Origin: Apibacter adventoris
GTDB lineage: Bacteria > Bacteroidota > Bacteroidia > Flavobacteriales > Weeksellaceae
Reading direction: 5' to 3'
DNA length: 64,000 bases
Assembly (NCBI RefSeq): GCF_002964975.1
Contig: NZ_PSZM01000034.1
Span: forward strand, 52,433-116,432
The notes beneath the pieces are model-generated. The model made no database searches. It was not told where the DNA came from and was given only the letters and a program-made list of their open reading frames with translations. The translations under genes and the position numbers were made by a program. Below, piece by piece: positions 1 through 9,045 of the stretch (the first letter of the stretch is position 1; the number at the start of each line of letters is the position of its first letter).

Positions 1-285
1 AGTGATATCAATTATTTTTTGGATAATCGATCTTTATTATTATTTGCTGTTTTTTGTTCGTTTTGGGGATTGACAGAAGTTTTTGTTTATTATGTCGGTT
101 TAAAAAATACCCCTGCATTATTAACCTCTATATTTGAACTGACTTATCCTTTTACGGTTGTTCTAATAGATACCTTTGTTAATAAGTATTATCTATCATC
201 TTTACAGATTTTTGCAGTTGTTTTGCTCTTAGGATCTATTATTTATCTTAATCTGAATAATAGAAAAATTATCCGGAATAAATAA
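1..285 (+). CDS. EamA/DMT-family transporter, C-terminal part (cut by window edge)
   Basis: The reading frame is open from base 1, so the gene starts outside the window; the first available start-like codon (TTG at 19) is internal. About 94 residues are visible. They are hydrophobic, with a helix around LLLFAVFCSFWGLTEVF, the motif GLKNTPALLTSIFELTYPF and a last helix before a basic tail (NNRKIIRNK). The arrangement of a small residue-rich pair of helices ending in a short basic tail is typical of the last EamA repeat of drug/metabolite exporters in the inner membrane. The substrate cannot be inferred. It converges on the AI-2E transporter gene only 13 bases away. Confidence 0.7.
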   Translation, partial: SDINYFLDNRSLLLFAVFCSFWGLTEVFVYYVGLKNTPALLTSIFELTYPFTVVLIDTFVNKYYLSSLQIFAVVLLLGSIIYLNLNNRKIIRNK

Positions 286-298
286 AGGTAAAAAATTT

Positions 299-1393
299 TT
301 ATATGTTTTTTGTTATTGCTTGAACAATCCTAAATCGGTTGAAAAAACTTTTTAGAATAACTCTGAGTACTGTATATCCCGGAATGGCAAAAATCACTCC
401 AATAGCACCAAATAAAACCCCGAATATTAACATAACTAAAAATATTTCTAATGGATGTGATTTTACACTCTTTGCATAAATGAGTGGTTGAAAAACAGCA
501 TTATCAATTAATTGAGCTATTAAATATAAAATACTGATCCATATAATATTAGGAAATATTTGAGAATTAAGATCCATACCTAAAGTAAACATACTGCTCA
601 TACTTAATATGTTTATAATAAAAAAACCTACTAAAGGACCTAAATAAGGAATTAGATTAAAAAATGCACAAAATATAGCTATAATAATCATATTTTCTAT
701 GCGGAAACTTCCTAATATTATTAAGTATAAAATAAACATGGCAAAAATTTGTAAACAAATACCCAAAAAATATCGGGTAAGTAAATTTTTTATATTAGAA
801 AGGGCTAAAATTACTTTTTTTATATCTTTAGTCGGAGCGGCACCAACAATGATTTTGTTGAATAAATCTTTTTCTCTAAGAAAGAAAAATGTTATGAAAA
901 CTATAGAAAATATAGAAATACCTATTTTGGATAATATGGAAAAACCAATTTGAATTGTGTCCTGATGAATTTTGAATTTATATTTCGGAGTTAGCAATTT
1001 AGCATAATTTCCATCAAATAAATAGATATGTTTGTTTTTTAATGACTCATCAATAATTTTAATTTGTTCAGTGATAGATGCCTGCAGTTTATTAGTATCA
1101 AGTAAAGATAGATTACCTGCTTGCTCAATAGCTAAAGGGATAATTAAAGAAAGAAAAGCAAAAAATATGCTGAACATTAATAATATAGTAATAAAAGCAG
1201 AAATAGTTTTAGAAATTCTAATTTTTCCATTTAAAAAATTCATAATAGGTCTGCCCATAAGAGAAAGAGCAAAGGCAATAAATAAATAACCTAGAATAAA
1301 ACGTATTTTCCATAAAAGAAAAACCAACAAGACCGTCAAAGCTATAACAGTTACAGCACTAATAATACCCTTACTTAATTCTTTGTAATTCAT
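299..1393 (-). CDS. AI-2E family transporter (PerM/YdiK type membrane protein)
   Basis: 364 residues, the usual family length. There are two N-terminal helices (about residues 10-60), a third before a soluble loop (about 70-150), and a cluster of C-terminal helices. The final block (LMIFGVLFGAIGVIFAIPG, about 325-350) carries the glycine-rich signature of the AI-2E transporter family. Family members are inner-membrane proteins reported to export autoinducer-2 or other small molecules, or to act as Na+/H+ antiporters, so the substrate is open. The start at MNYKEL is followed immediately by hydrophobic sequence, which fits a membrane protein. It is the last gene of a leftward-reading stretch. 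Confidence 0.85.
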   Translation of the reverse strand: MNYKELSKGIISAVTVIALTVLLVFLLWKIRFILGYLFIAFALSLMGRPIMNFLNGKIRISKTISAFITILLMFSIFFAFLSLIIPLAIEQAGNLSLLDTNKLQASITEQIKIIDESLKNKHIYLFDGNYAKLLTPKYKFKIHQDTIQIGFSILSKIGISIFSIVFITFFFLREKDLFNKIIVGAAPTKDIKKVILALSNIKNLLTRYFLGICLQIFAMFILYLIILGSFRIENMIIIAIFCAFFNLIPYLGPLVGFFIINILSMSSMFTLGMDLNSQIFPNIIWISILYLIAQLIDNAVFQPLIYAKSVKSHPLEIFLVMLIFGVLFGAIGVIFAIPGYTVLRVILKSFFNRFRIVQAITKNI

Positions 1394-1638
1394 TATATTT
1401 GAATAAAACTTTTTAAGTTTTCACTAGTAATTTTTAAGTTTTGTTTTTATTTTATTAAAAGTAGTTTAATCATTTTTTAATAATTCCATTAAGTCTAATA
1501 TAATTATAGATTTGTTTTATGTTATTTTATGATTTAAACTTGATGATTTATTTTTTTGACTTTTAATCTACTTTTGTTTTTTATCTTTTCTTTCTGGGAA
1601 AAATCAGAAAAGGTTCGATTTATAATACATACCTAAAC
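1394..1638. other. AT-rich intergenic stretch, no gene seen
   Basis: About 245 bases between two leftward genes. Neither strand holds a convincing reading frame, tRNA-like fold or strong hairpin. Confidence 0.5.
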
Positions 1639-1995
1639 TTATTTTTTAGGTTTGGTTTTTGGGGTTATGGTATCCTCATAGTTAATAATAATAAAAATAT
1701 TTTCATTATTTTTTTTAAAAAAATAATTTTCACGGGCATATTTTTCTCGCGCTTCTTTATTGTATTTTAGATTTTTGTATTGTATATTTTCAGAGTCTAA
1801 TTTATTTTTATAATATTCTTTCTCATGTTCCAATTTTGATATTTCACTATTTAATTCTTTATGCGTAAGGTAAGAGTTAGTATCAAAAAATAACATCCAG
1901 ATAATAAAGATCACGGAAAGAATAAAATACATACTGGAATACCAGTTTTTACCCAGTATTGTAATTTTTTTCGTAGATTTATTAATCTGTGACAT
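1639..1995 (-). CDS. FtsB/DivIC family septum-formation initiator
   Basis: 118 residues with the standard DivIC layout: a short basic cytoplasmic N-terminus, one membrane helix (about residues 22-38, MYFILSVIFIIWMLFF), then a coiled coil (about 45-85, ELNSEISKLEHEKEYYKNKL) and a short C-terminal domain with YARENYFFKKNNENIFII. This resembles the FtsB/DivIC ending in which the coiled coil is followed by a conserved A-R-E. Such proteins act in the divisome with FtsL and FtsQ. It lies 13 bases downstream of uridine kinase on the same strand, an order often seen in Flavobacteriia, so the two are probably co-transcribed. Confidence 0.85.
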   Translation of the reverse strand: MSQINKSTKKITILGKNWYSSMYFILSVIFIIWMLFFDTNSYLTHKELNSEISKLEHEKEYYKNKLDSENIQYKNLKYNKEAREKYARENYFFKKNNENIFIIINYEDTITPKTKPKK

Positions 1996-2008
1996 CGTGG
2001 GTTAATGA

Positions 2009-2629
2009 TTAATTATGAGTTACTTTTAAAGTATTTTTAATTACAGAACTTAAAACATCAATAGCTACAGTATTTTTTTTCATTGTTGGAATTATAATAT
2101 CAGCAAAGGCCATAGAAGGTTGTATAAATTCTTCATGCATAGGTTTTAACGTAGTTTGATATCGTTCAATTACTTCTTCTAAATCTCTACCTCTTTCCTG
2201 AATATCTCTTCGTATTCTTCGGATGAGTCTTTCATCAGAATCAGCATTAACAAAAACTTTTACATCAAATTCTTTTCTCAGTTCAGTATCAGCCAAAACT
2301 AAAATACCTTCAACGATTAAAATTTCCTTAGGTTGAATCATCGTTACATCTTCTGTTCTGGAATGTGTAATAAAAGAATAAAGAGGTTCATTTATCGGTA
2401 GTCCTGATTTTAATTGTTGTACGTGTTTAAGTAATAAGTCAAAATCAATAGATCTTGGGTGATCATAATTAAGTTTGACTCTTTCATCGAAAGATAAATT
2501 AGGATTATAATGATAATAATTATCCTGTGTTAAGACATTGACTTGATTTGAGTCTAGTTGTTTTAAAATATTATTTACTACTGTTGTCTTTCCGGATCCT
2601 GTTCCCCCTGCAATACCTATAGTTAACAT
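2009..2629 (-). CDS. udk: Uridine kinase
   Basis: 206 residues, typical of Udk. It phosphorylates uridine and cytidine to UMP and CMP in pyrimidine salvage, in the cytoplasm. The Walker A loop GGTGSGKT is at residues 8-15. The family block YYHYNPNLSFDERVKLNYDHP follows, with the catalytic Asp region QDNYYH upstream of it, and IVEGILVL forms the Walker B strand. The RRIRRDIQERGRDLEEV lid helix is intact. It lies between pyrD (upstream, 57 bases) and divIC (downstream, 13 bases), so pyrimidine synthesis and salvage genes are adjacent and probably form one leftward transcript. Confidence 0.95.
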   Translation of the reverse strand: MLTIGIAGGTGSGKTTVVNNILKQLDSNQVNVLTQDNYYHYNPNLSFDERVKLNYDHPRSIDFDLLLKHVQQLKSGLPINEPLYSFITHSRTEDVTMIQPKEILIVEGILVLADTELRKEFDVKVFVNADSDERLIRRIRRDIQERGRDLEEVIERYQTTLKPMHEEFIQPSMAFADIIIPTMKKNTVAIDVLSSVIKNTLKVTHN

Positions 2630-2686
2630 TAAAAAATATATTTTATGATAAATTTACAATTATAAATGGAATATTAAAAAATAATG

Positions 2687-3616
2687 TTACAGTTCTTTCA
2701 ATTTTCCTTTAAAATCATTTAAAGATTTATAATTTTTGGCTTTCATGATTGTTTTTAGTTCAGTTAAAAGTCTTGAAAATACAGAAATGTCTTCTTTCAT
2801 GAGCTGTGTTCCAATTTGTACCATAGAAGCCCCACATAAGAGGTGTTCAAAAACATCTTTACCTGTTTCAACCCCCCCACATCCAATAATAGAAATATCA
2901 TTTCGTAATAATTTATAGAACATTCTAACATTGGCTAAAGCAGTAGGTTTTATATATGCGCCTCCAATTCCCCCAAAACCATTTTTTGGTTTAATCACTA
3001 CAGATTCATCTTCAATATATAATGCATTTCCAATACTGTTAATACAAGTTACAAATTGTAGTGGATATTGATTGAGTATATCAGCTACTATTTCAAAATG
3101 GGCAATATCAAAATAAGGAGGAAGTTTTACACCTAAAGGTTTAGAATAAAATGAAAATATTTTATCTAAAACTTCTTCTGTTCGTTCAAAATCATAACCC
3201 GTTTGAGGTTTTCCCTGAATATTGGGACAAGATAAATTTAGCTCAACCCAACCCTGAAAATCAGAACTGTTAATCTTATTAAGCATTTCCATATTCTCTT
3301 CCAAAGATAATCCTGCAATAGAGAAAAATAAATGGTCATTTCCCAATTTATGTTCATCTAAGACATAGTCTAAGTAAAATTGAAACCCTAAATTAGGTAA
3401 CCCCATAGAGTTAATGCTACCTAGTTTTAAATCTACATAACGAGGAGAGGGGTTACCCTCTCTAGAAGAGATTGTACAACTTTTTGTTATCCAGGTTCCG
3501 GATTCTGAATTTTTAAGTTTTGAAAGATCCTCAAAAGTCATACACTTAGCACCGGAAGCATTCATTAAACAATTGTCAAAAATTTTATTAGATATTTTAG
3601 TCTCTACGGATATCAT
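2687..3616 (-). CDS. pyrD: Dihydroorotate dehydrogenase, class 1A (fumarate-type)
   Basis: 309 residues. Catalyses oxidation of dihydroorotate to orotate in de novo pyrimidine synthesis, a cytosolic FMN enzyme. Class 1A is indicated by length, by the absence of an N-terminal membrane segment, and by Cys130 in the active-site loop [17 protein letters not shown], the residue used by fumarate-type enzymes. The FMN phosphate region [19 protein letters not shown] is at about 245-263. It is the first gene of the leftward pyrD-udk-divIC group. Confidence 0.93.
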   Translation of the reverse strand: MISVETKISNKIFDNCLMNASGAKCMTFEDLSKLKNSESGTWITKSCTISSREGNPSPRYVDLKLGSINSMGLPNLGFQFYLDYVLDEHKLGNDHLFFSIAGLSLEENMEMLNKINSSDFQGWVELNLSCPNIQGKPQTGYDFERTEEVLDKIFSFYSKPLGVKLPPYFDIAHFEIVADILNQYPLQFVTCINSIGNALYIEDESVVIKPKNGFGGIGGAYIKPTALANVRMFYKLLRNDISIIGCGGVETGKDVFEHLLCGASMVQIGTQLMKEDISVFSRLLTELKTIMKAKNYKSLNDFKGKLKEL

Positions 3617-3740
3617 GGATTAAATTTTTACAAATATCTAAAATTTTAAATTATAAAATTAAGTTACCAGGAGTTAAATTATTAATTTTTGTATAAAATA
3701 AAATAAATGAAAAAGTTATATTTGCCAAAAATTAAATTAT

Positions 3741-4094
3741 ATGGAAAATCAAAATTTTGAGCAACCATCTCAATCGTCAGAAGATCATTTTACAGTAACG
3801 CCATCTATGCCAAGTAATAATCTTCCATTAGCGATAATTTCAACAATTTTGGGTTGTTGTTCTCCTTGTTGGATTGGTTTAATATTAGGGATTATTGCTA
3901 TTGTATATTCCTCTCAGGTAAGAACAAAATACAATGCTCAAGATTATGATGGAGCTTTGCAGGCTGCAAAAAATGTAAAAATTTTTTCCTTTATATCCTT
4001 AGGTTTAGTGGTTGTATATATAATAATTCAGCTAGTTATCTTATCTATTTACGGAATAGGGTACTATAAAAATTATTTTAAACAATTTAGATAA
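3741..4094 (+). CDS. CD225/dispanin-like small membrane protein
   Basis: 117 residues. A polar Gln/Ser-rich N-terminus (1-27) is followed by a hydrophobic hairpin with a double cysteine (LGCCSPCWIGLILGIIAIVYSS), a short amphipathic stretch (AQDYDGALQAAKNVK) and a second membrane segment. This is the CD225/dispanin layout common in Bacteroidota, function unknown. A TATATTTG -7 element sits at 3717-3724, just upstream of the start. It reads toward the DUF2752 gene, and a related protein follows on the opposite strand. Confidence 0.75.
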   Translation: MENQNFEQPSQSSEDHFTVTPSMPSNNLPLAIISTILGCCSPCWIGLILGIIAIVYSSQVRTKYNAQDYDGALQAAKNVKIFSFISLGLVVVYIIIQLVILSIYGIGYYKNYFKQFR

Positions 4095-4125
4095 TTAATT
4101 TTTAAAAGTTTAATCAAAAATGTAT

Positions 4126-4164
4126 AAAAGTTGGGAGTATATTTATAATATATCCCAGCTTTTA
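4126..4164 (+). terminator. Probable rho-independent terminator after the CD225-like gene
   Basis: Inverted repeat AAAAGTTGGGA / TCCCAGCTTTT with one G-T wobble and an AT-rich loop, followed by TTATTTATT. It lies about 30 bases after the stop of the CD225-like gene and before the DUF2752 start, so the two genes are probably separate units. Confidence 0.65.
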
Positions 4165-4187
4165 TTTATTAAAGTAAAAAAAGAAAT

Positions 4188-4595
4188 ATGAAAAGGATAT
4201 GGGTATGGAGCTTTCTAATTATGGTAAGTTCTATTGTTCTAATCTTTTATTATTCTACTGATCCAGTACATACACATTCGGGTGTTCCCTGTACATTTAA
4301 AATTGTTACAGGTTATAACTGTTCAGGGTGTGGGGGACAAAGAGCTTTACACCTTCTATTACATGGAGAATTTTTACAGGCATTACGATATAATTTTTTA
4401 ATTATTTTCTTTCCTTTTTTTATATATCTTCTTTATGTAGTAATAAAAGTATATATTTTAAAAGAAAATAATCATATACCTAAATTTATGTTTTCAAATG
4501 ATTTAGGGACTATGGTTTTAGTTATAGTTATATTATTTACAATTTTAAGAAATATTCCTTATAAACCATTTATTTATTTAGCCCCACCTCCATAA
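4188..4595 (+). CDS. DUF2752 membrane protein
   Basis: 135 residues. An N-terminal membrane helix (about 4-22) is followed by the DUF2752 signature: PCTFKIVTGYNCSGCGGQRA, then LLHGEFLQALRYN, then two more membrane helices. The conserved Cys-rich loop (C-x2-C-G-G) is complete. Function is unknown; in Bacteroidota these proteins often sit beside CD225-type proteins, as here. It converges on the next CD225-like gene with a 15-base gap. Confidence 0.85.
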   Translation: MKRIWVWSFLIMVSSIVLIFYYSTDPVHTHSGVPCTFKIVTGYNCSGCGGQRALHLLLHGEFLQALRYNFLIIFFPFFIYLLYVVIKVYILKENNHIPKFMFSNDLGTMVLVIVILFTILRNIPYKPFIYLAPPP

Positions 4596-4610
4596 TTTTT
4601 ATAATTTATT

Positions 4611-4931
4611 TTATTTATAAAATATATCTTTTAATTCTAATAAATGTTTTTCATAATTAGGTAATACATTTATAGAAGAAAGTATAATATAAGTGAAAAA
4701 TAAAACAAAACTTATCAATATACCATTAATAGCCCATTCTTTAGCTTTATCACTTAATTCTAAGGCTTTTTCATATTTATTTTTTTTCCAATAAATTTTG
4801 GACTTGGCATATAAAATAATAGATAAGATTCCTATTGGAAGACATAATAAGCAACACAAAATGATTTTTAGATATGGAATTCTTTTCAATTGAAAATTAT
4901 CAGAATTAAAAGAACTATGATTCATAATCAT
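4611..4931 (-). CDS. CD225/dispanin-like small membrane protein (second copy)
   Basis: 106 residues. A polar N-terminus, a hydrophobic hairpin with cysteines (IILCCLLCLPIGILSIILY), an amphipathic linker (KNKYEKALELSDKAKEWA) and a second membrane segment give the same topology as the protein at 3741-4094, but with low visible identity. The true start may be the second Met (MNHSS), two codons in. Function unknown. Confidence 0.65.
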   Translation of the reverse strand: MIMNHSSFNSDNFQLKRIPYLKIILCCLLCLPIGILSIILYAKSKIYWKKNKYEKALELSDKAKEWAINGILISFVLFFTYIILSSINVLPNYEKHLLELKDIFYK

Positions 4932-5714
4932 GAAATTTATGTAAAGATACTAATTAAAGTAAAATATCTCTTATCTTTTTAACTTTTGTAAAGTAAACCA
5001 TATAGAAAAATAGAATTTAATTGATTATCAATCAATAAGAAAGAGTAAAAAAAGAAACATAAACGATTTAAAAATAACCATAAAACCTTGTTACGCTTTA
5101 ATTTTCATAGATTCAAATAGTTCTTATGACAAATATATGCAATAAATTTTGTAACTATCTTTCTTCAATTTTTGGAGTTAGATAAATCACCTAACTGTAG
5201 TTATTTTTGTTTGAGAAATCCATAATTTGCCAATATTCTTTTCATTCATCAAACCTTCTAAAAATATCATATCCTAATTGCACATCAGTTAAATTATAAA
5301 TCACATGCTTATTAAAATAAATATTTAGAGTTCAGAGTTTGTAAAATAACCTCGGCTTTATTTATCAATTCATTTATCTCATCAGAACGAACATTCACTT
5401 CTCCGGAATTTATTCTGACTCTTTTATGATAAGATACCTACATTATAATTCAAAAAATCCGATATATTCGGCAATTGTTTGATGAAAGCAGGAATAAATG
5501 CTTTTCAGCAAACCGAATGGAGTGGTAAAGTGCTTGAACTGACAATCAAATAAAGCATAGGTACTTAGGCATATAAGATAAGATTGCATCAAATATGAAG
5601 CCTTTTTGTATAAGAACTTTTCAGCAAATAAAATTGAGCTGTAAGACAAAATTACTTTATGGTTTTTGCATTTTCTTTGCATTATAGAGAGATGTATAAA
5701 TAAAATTAGAGAAT
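4932..5714. other. Gene-poor left edge of the island with coding remnants
   Basis: Mostly AT-rich, without an intact gene. Two short stretches read like protein fragments in restricted frames. One on the minus strand (about 5315-5437) contains RVRINSGEVNVRSDEINELI and ends in a stop; the other on the plus strand (about 5449-5573) contains MKAGINAFQQTEWSGKVLEL and ends in a stop. I do not recognise either. Both are bounded by stops and lack a plausible full gene, so they are most likely debris of the element to the right. An antisense frame at 5443-5682 is judged a shadow. Confidence 0.4.
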
Positions 5715-6425
5715 ATGAGACCGAGGATTATTTGCCACATGATGACGGCGGTGGACGGAAAGATCACAGGTTCGTTTATGGAAACAGATGCCGTAGACGG
5801 CGTAAATATGGAATACGAACGTACCAACAATTTCTACAATCCGCAAGCATGGCTCTGCGGACGGGTTACTACCGATGAGAATTTTACTTTTTATCATAAA
5901 CCGGATCTGGACCGAAATGCTTCGGTCGTTCCCGAAGGAGACTTTGTAGCCGTAAAAGACGCTCCGATGTATTATGTGTTGGTGGATGCTTCGGGAAGAA
6001 TCGGATGGGAGTCCAGCGATCTCAAATACGAAGGCCGCCCAACCGCTCACGTCATCGAAGTGCTGACTGTAAAAGCATCGAATGCCTATAAGGATTTTCT
6101 TCGGCGGTTGAATATATCCTATATCATTGCCGGAGATCAAAACCTCGATTGTGCGCTTGCTTCCGAAAAGCTACATGAACTTTTCGGCATCGAAACCCTG
6201 ATGTTATCCGGGGGTGGCAATATAAACGGTTCATTTCTGAATGAAGGCCTGATTGACGAATTAAGCCTTGTTATCGCTCCGGTCACGGACGGTTCTCCGG
6301 ATACAGTTACCCTTTTCGGACGTGCCGGCTGCCTGCCCGAAAAACCACCTGTGGAGTTCTCGTTGCTGGCGGTTGAGCAACTGTCCGGCGATGGTGTTTG
6401 GTTAAGATATAGCATAAAAAAATAA
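5715..6425 (+). CDS. RibD C-terminal / dihydrofolate reductase-like family protein
   Basis: 236 residues. The start MRPRIICHMMTAVDGKITG matches the RibD_C fold (strand followed by the S/T-x-DGK motif). GRVTTDENF, LSGGGNINGSFLNEGLIDEL (about 165-184) and a terminal strand GVWLRY complete the NADPH-binding reductase domain. It is a stand-alone reductase, since no deaminase domain is present; the substrate is unknown. Base composition is clearly richer in G+C than the flanking chromosome, and codon use differs (many GGC, CCG and CGC codons). It heads a rightward group with the alpha/beta hydrolase 4 bases downstream. Confidence 0.85.
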   Translation: MRPRIICHMMTAVDGKITGSFMETDAVDGVNMEYERTNNFYNPQAWLCGRVTTDENFTFYHKPDLDRNASVVPEGDFVAVKDAPMYYVLVDASGRIGWESSDLKYEGRPTAHVIEVLTVKASNAYKDFLRRLNISYIIAGDQNLDCALASEKLHELFGIETLMLSGGGNINGSFLNEGLIDELSLVIAPVTDGSPDTVTLFGRAGCLPEKPPVEFSLLAVEQLSGDGVWLRYSIKK

Positions 6426-6429
6426 AGGG

Positions 6430-7479
6430 ATGAAGAAATTATCCGTTATGGCGGTTTTACTGCTCCTTTTTTGGGGTCAGTCCTGCGATCGGCAACAGAA
6501 AAATAACAATCAAAATTCAAATGATATGAATACAACAGAACATTACACATTCGGATTAAGCGACCGTGTAACCCGTCAAAAAGTACACTTCAAAAACCGC
6601 TTCGGAATCGGATTGACAGGAGACCTCTACATACCGAAAAATCAGAGCGGTAAATCGGCTGCGATAGCCATTAGCGGACCTTTTGGGGCGGTCAAGGAAC
6701 AAGCTTCGGGATTCTACGCCAACCAACTCGCCGTACGTGGATTTGTCGTATTGGCCTTCGATCCTTCGTATACAGGCGAGAGCGGCGGCGAACCCCGTTA
6801 TGTGGCTTCGCCTGATATCAATACCGAGGATTTCAGTGCAGCCGTCGATTTTCTTTCCACCTTTGATGGCATTGATCCCGGACGCATCGGAATACTCGGC
6901 ATCTGCGGATGGGGCGGGCTCGCGCTCAATGCCGCCGCCATCGATACCCGTATTAAGGCTACGGTAGCTTCTACAATGTACAATATGAGCAGGGTAAATG
7001 CCAACGGTTATTTTGACGCGATGGATGCCGATGCGCGTTATGAACTTCACGAAAAACTCAATGCCCAGCGTACCGTGGATTTCAAAAACGGTACTTATGC
7101 CCTTGCGGGGGGCGTGGTGGATCCGCTGCCCGATGATGCGCCGCAGTTCGTGAAAGACTATTATGCCTATTACAAAACACCACGCGGTTACCACGAACGG
7201 TCTCTGAATTCCAATAATGGCTGGAACGTGACCTCTTCCCTCTCGTTCATCAATACGCCACAGCTCGCGTATATCGGAGAGATACGTAACCCGGTATTGA
7301 TTATCCACGGAGAGAAAGCCCATTCGCGTTATTTCGGCGAAGATGCTTACAAGAAACTTACGGGTGATAATAAAGAACTGATGATAATCTCCGGAGCGAA
7401 CCATACAGACCTGTATGACCGTCTGGATATGATTCCGTTTGACAAGCTGGCATCATTTTTTAATGAAAACCTGAAATAA
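6430..7479 (+). CDS. Alpha/beta hydrolase, predicted lipoprotein
   Basis: 349 residues. The signal peptide ([13 protein letters not shown]) ends in a lipobox-like Cys19, so the protein is probably an outer-membrane or periplasmic lipoprotein. The body is a dienelactone-hydrolase/YcjY-like alpha/beta fold: oxyanion region [25 protein letters not shown], the elbow [10 protein letters not shown] with Cys159, and the late histidine in GANHTDLYD (H325). At the elbow a Trp sits where many relatives carry Ser, so Cys159 is the likely nucleophile, though this is uncertain. Its stop and the next start overlap (TAATG), indicating translational coupling. G+C-rich like its neighbours. Confidence 0.82.
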   Translation: MKKLSVMAVLLLLFWGQSCDRQQKNNNQNSNDMNTTEHYTFGLSDRVTRQKVHFKNRFGIGLTGDLYIPKNQSGKSAAIAISGPFGAVKEQASGFYANQLAVRGFVVLAFDPSYTGESGGEPRYVASPDINTEDFSAAVDFLSTFDGIDPGRIGILGICGWGGLALNAAAIDTRIKATVASTMYNMSRVNANGYFDAMDADARYELHEKLNAQRTVDFKNGTYALAGGVVDPLPDDAPQFVKDYYAYYKTPRGYHERSLNSNNGWNVTSSLSFINTPQLAYIGEIRNPVLIIHGEKAHSRYFGEDAYKKLTGDNKELMIISGANHTDLYDRLDMIPFDKLASFFNENLK

Positions 7480-8042
7480 TGGATATAATAGAAAGATTAC
7501 ATCAGGGCGAGATGATCCGGCTGGACGACCCCGATTATCACAAAGTGCAGGAACAGATAGATTGGGTGTTTGCAAAAACAATAGAACTCAATAAGCTGCC
7601 CTTCGGACACGCTCTGATTAGGGAGAAAATCAATGAACTGCTCGGCATCAGAATAGATGAAACAACCACAGTCTGCATTCCCTTTTATACCGATTGGGGA
7701 AAGAATACCACCATCGGCAAAGAGGTCTTTATCAATATGGGCTGCACCTTTATGGATCGCGGAGGCATTACGGTTGAAGACAGGGTACTTATCGGCCCCA
7801 AAGCCAATATCATTACAGAAAACCACCCCGAAGACCCTGAACTGCGGCGGTATGTCTATAGTAAACCGGTACATATCAAAAAAGGGGCATGGATAGGAGC
7901 TTCGGCCACTGTTCTGCCGGGTGTCACCGTGGGCGAGAACGCTATTGTAGCGGCAGGTGCGGTAGTAACAAAAGATGTCCCGGATAACACTATAGTCGGA
8001 GGTGTTCCTGCAAAAATAATACGAAAAATCAAAACAAAATAA
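7479..8042 (+). CDS. Sugar O-acetyltransferase (LacA/Maa/NodL family)
   Basis: 187 residues. A helical N-terminal maltose acetyltransferase domain (about 1-55) is followed by a left-handed beta-helix of hexapeptide repeats (about 70-180: [48 protein letters not shown]). The catalytic His is H116 in ITENHPED. The C-terminal [11 protein letters not shown] ending is standard. It transfers acetyl from acetyl-CoA to a sugar or related hydroxyl; the acceptor is unknown. It overlaps the hydrolase by one base (TAATG) and shares the G+C-rich composition of the cassette. Confidence 0.9.
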   Translation: MDIIERLHQGEMIRLDDPDYHKVQEQIDWVFAKTIELNKLPFGHALIREKINELLGIRIDETTTVCIPFYTDWGKNTTIGKEVFINMGCTFMDRGGITVEDRVLIGPKANIITENHPEDPELRRYVYSKPVHIKKGAWIGASATVLPGVTVGENAIVAAGAVVTKDVPDNTIVGGVPAKIIRKIKTK

Positions 8043-8045
8043 GCC

Positions 8046-8178
8046 ATGAAGAAGTTCTTATACTATGCTTACAATACCTGTCCGTTTTATCCGGTTGGGT
8101 AAGACCGGTGACATCCCGCGCGAAGAATCGTTGTCAGCACCTGGGAATGGTGATGTAACAGTATTCATTTCAATAAGC
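8046..8178 (+). pseudogene. Possible small gene remnant between acetyltransferase and CMD-cupin
   Basis: An ATG at 8046 opens a frame that stops after 18 codons (MKKFLYYAYN...). A shifted frame then reads LTIPVRFIRLGKTGDIPREE... to a stop at 8178. The G+C-rich composition and the shift between two readable stretches suggest a deleted and frameshifted gene. The second half vaguely recalls cyclophilin-like-fold proteins often found with these neighbours, but I cannot confirm this. Confidence 0.3.
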
Positions 8179-8191
8179 TAAATCTGAAAAT

Positions 8192-9034
8192 TTGATGGAA
8201 AAGATAAATGTAAAGAAAGCGCTACTTTTAGTAATAATTATTTCAATAACTAATATACAATATAATATGGCACAAGAAAAGATTACACAAACTGCCGGTC
8301 GCATGCAATTAGGAGAGTTTGCTCCTAAATTTGCTGAGTTGAATGATGAGGTTCTCTTCGGAGAAATATGGAACCGTCCGGGTCTTAGTCCGCGTGACCG
8401 TAGCATGATTACCGTCGCAACCCTCATAGGCAAGGGCATTATAGATTCGTCACTAAGCCATCATTTGCAATTTGCAAAAGAAAACGGGGTAACGCGTACC
8501 GAGATTTCCGAAATGCTCACTCACATTGCTTTTTATGCCGGATGGCCTAATGCATGGGGAGCGTTTCGCATGGCTAAAGATGTATGGGCAAAAGATAGTA
8601 CAGCAGACGACAATGGCAAGGCAGCATTTCAGCTAGAGATGATTTTCCCGATAGGAGAGCCCAATAAGGCTTATGCCAAATACTTTATCGGCAACAGTTA
8701 TCTGGCTCCTATTTCTAAGGAGCAAATTCCTTTTTTTAATGTAACATTCGAACCCCAGTGTCGGAATAACTGGCATATTCATCATGCAACTAAAGGTGGC
8801 GGGCAGATGCTTGTATGTGTAGCAGGGCGTGGCTGGTATCAGGAAGACGGTAAGGATGCTGTGCAGATGCTTCCCGGCGATGTGATACACATTCCCGCTA
8901 ACGTCAAACATTGGCATGGAGCTGCTGCCGACAGCTGGTTTGCACACCTTGCTTTTGAAATTCCCGGAGAGAATGCCTCGAACGAATGGCTCGAACCTGT
9001 AAGCGATGTAGAATATGACAAACTTGGAAAATAA
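8192..9034 (+). CDS. Carboxymuconolactone decarboxylase-like domain fused to a cupin
   Basis: 280 residues. A hydrophobic N-terminal segment (about 8-26) suggests export or a membrane anchor. Residues about 40-135 form a CMD/AhpD-like helical domain (RPGLSPRDRSMITVATLI, LSHHLQFAKENGVTRTEI, HIAFYAGWPNAW); the CxxC pair of AhpD is absent, so a thiol peroxidase role is unlikely. Residues about 185-258 form a cupin with metal-ligand candidates H195, H197, H198, H240 and H242 (WHIHHAT, VKHWHGA). Such fusions are common in Bacteroidota, usually with flavodoxin, hydrolase and reductase genes, as here. Substrate unknown. Confidence 0.85.
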   Translation: MMEKINVKKALLLVIIISITNIQYNMAQEKITQTAGRMQLGEFAPKFAELNDEVLFGEIWNRPGLSPRDRSMITVATLIGKGIIDSSLSHHLQFAKENGVTRTEISEMLTHIAFYAGWPNAWGAFRMAKDVWAKDSTADDNGKAAFQLEMIFPIGEPNKAYAKYFIGNSYLAPISKEQIPFFNVTFEPQCRNNWHIHHATKGGGQMLVCVAGRGWYQEDGKDAVQMLPGDVIHIPANVKHWHGAAADSWFAHLAFEIPGENASNEWLEPVSDVEYDKLGK

Positions 9035-9045
9035 AAAAGAATAAA

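Noticed and set aside
1600..1640. GGTTCGA sequence reminiscent of a tRNA T-arm
   Set aside because: No acceptor, D or anticodon arms around it.
5443..5682. Minus-strand 79-residue frame at the island edge
   Set aside because: Cys/Phe/Tyr-rich sequence without a recognisable domain, overlapping a more protein-like plus-strand fragment; probably chance.
6556..7404. Long minus-strand frames antisense to the hydrolase and acetyltransferase
   Set aside because: They mirror the strong codon bias of G+C-richer genes on the plus strand; no family features.
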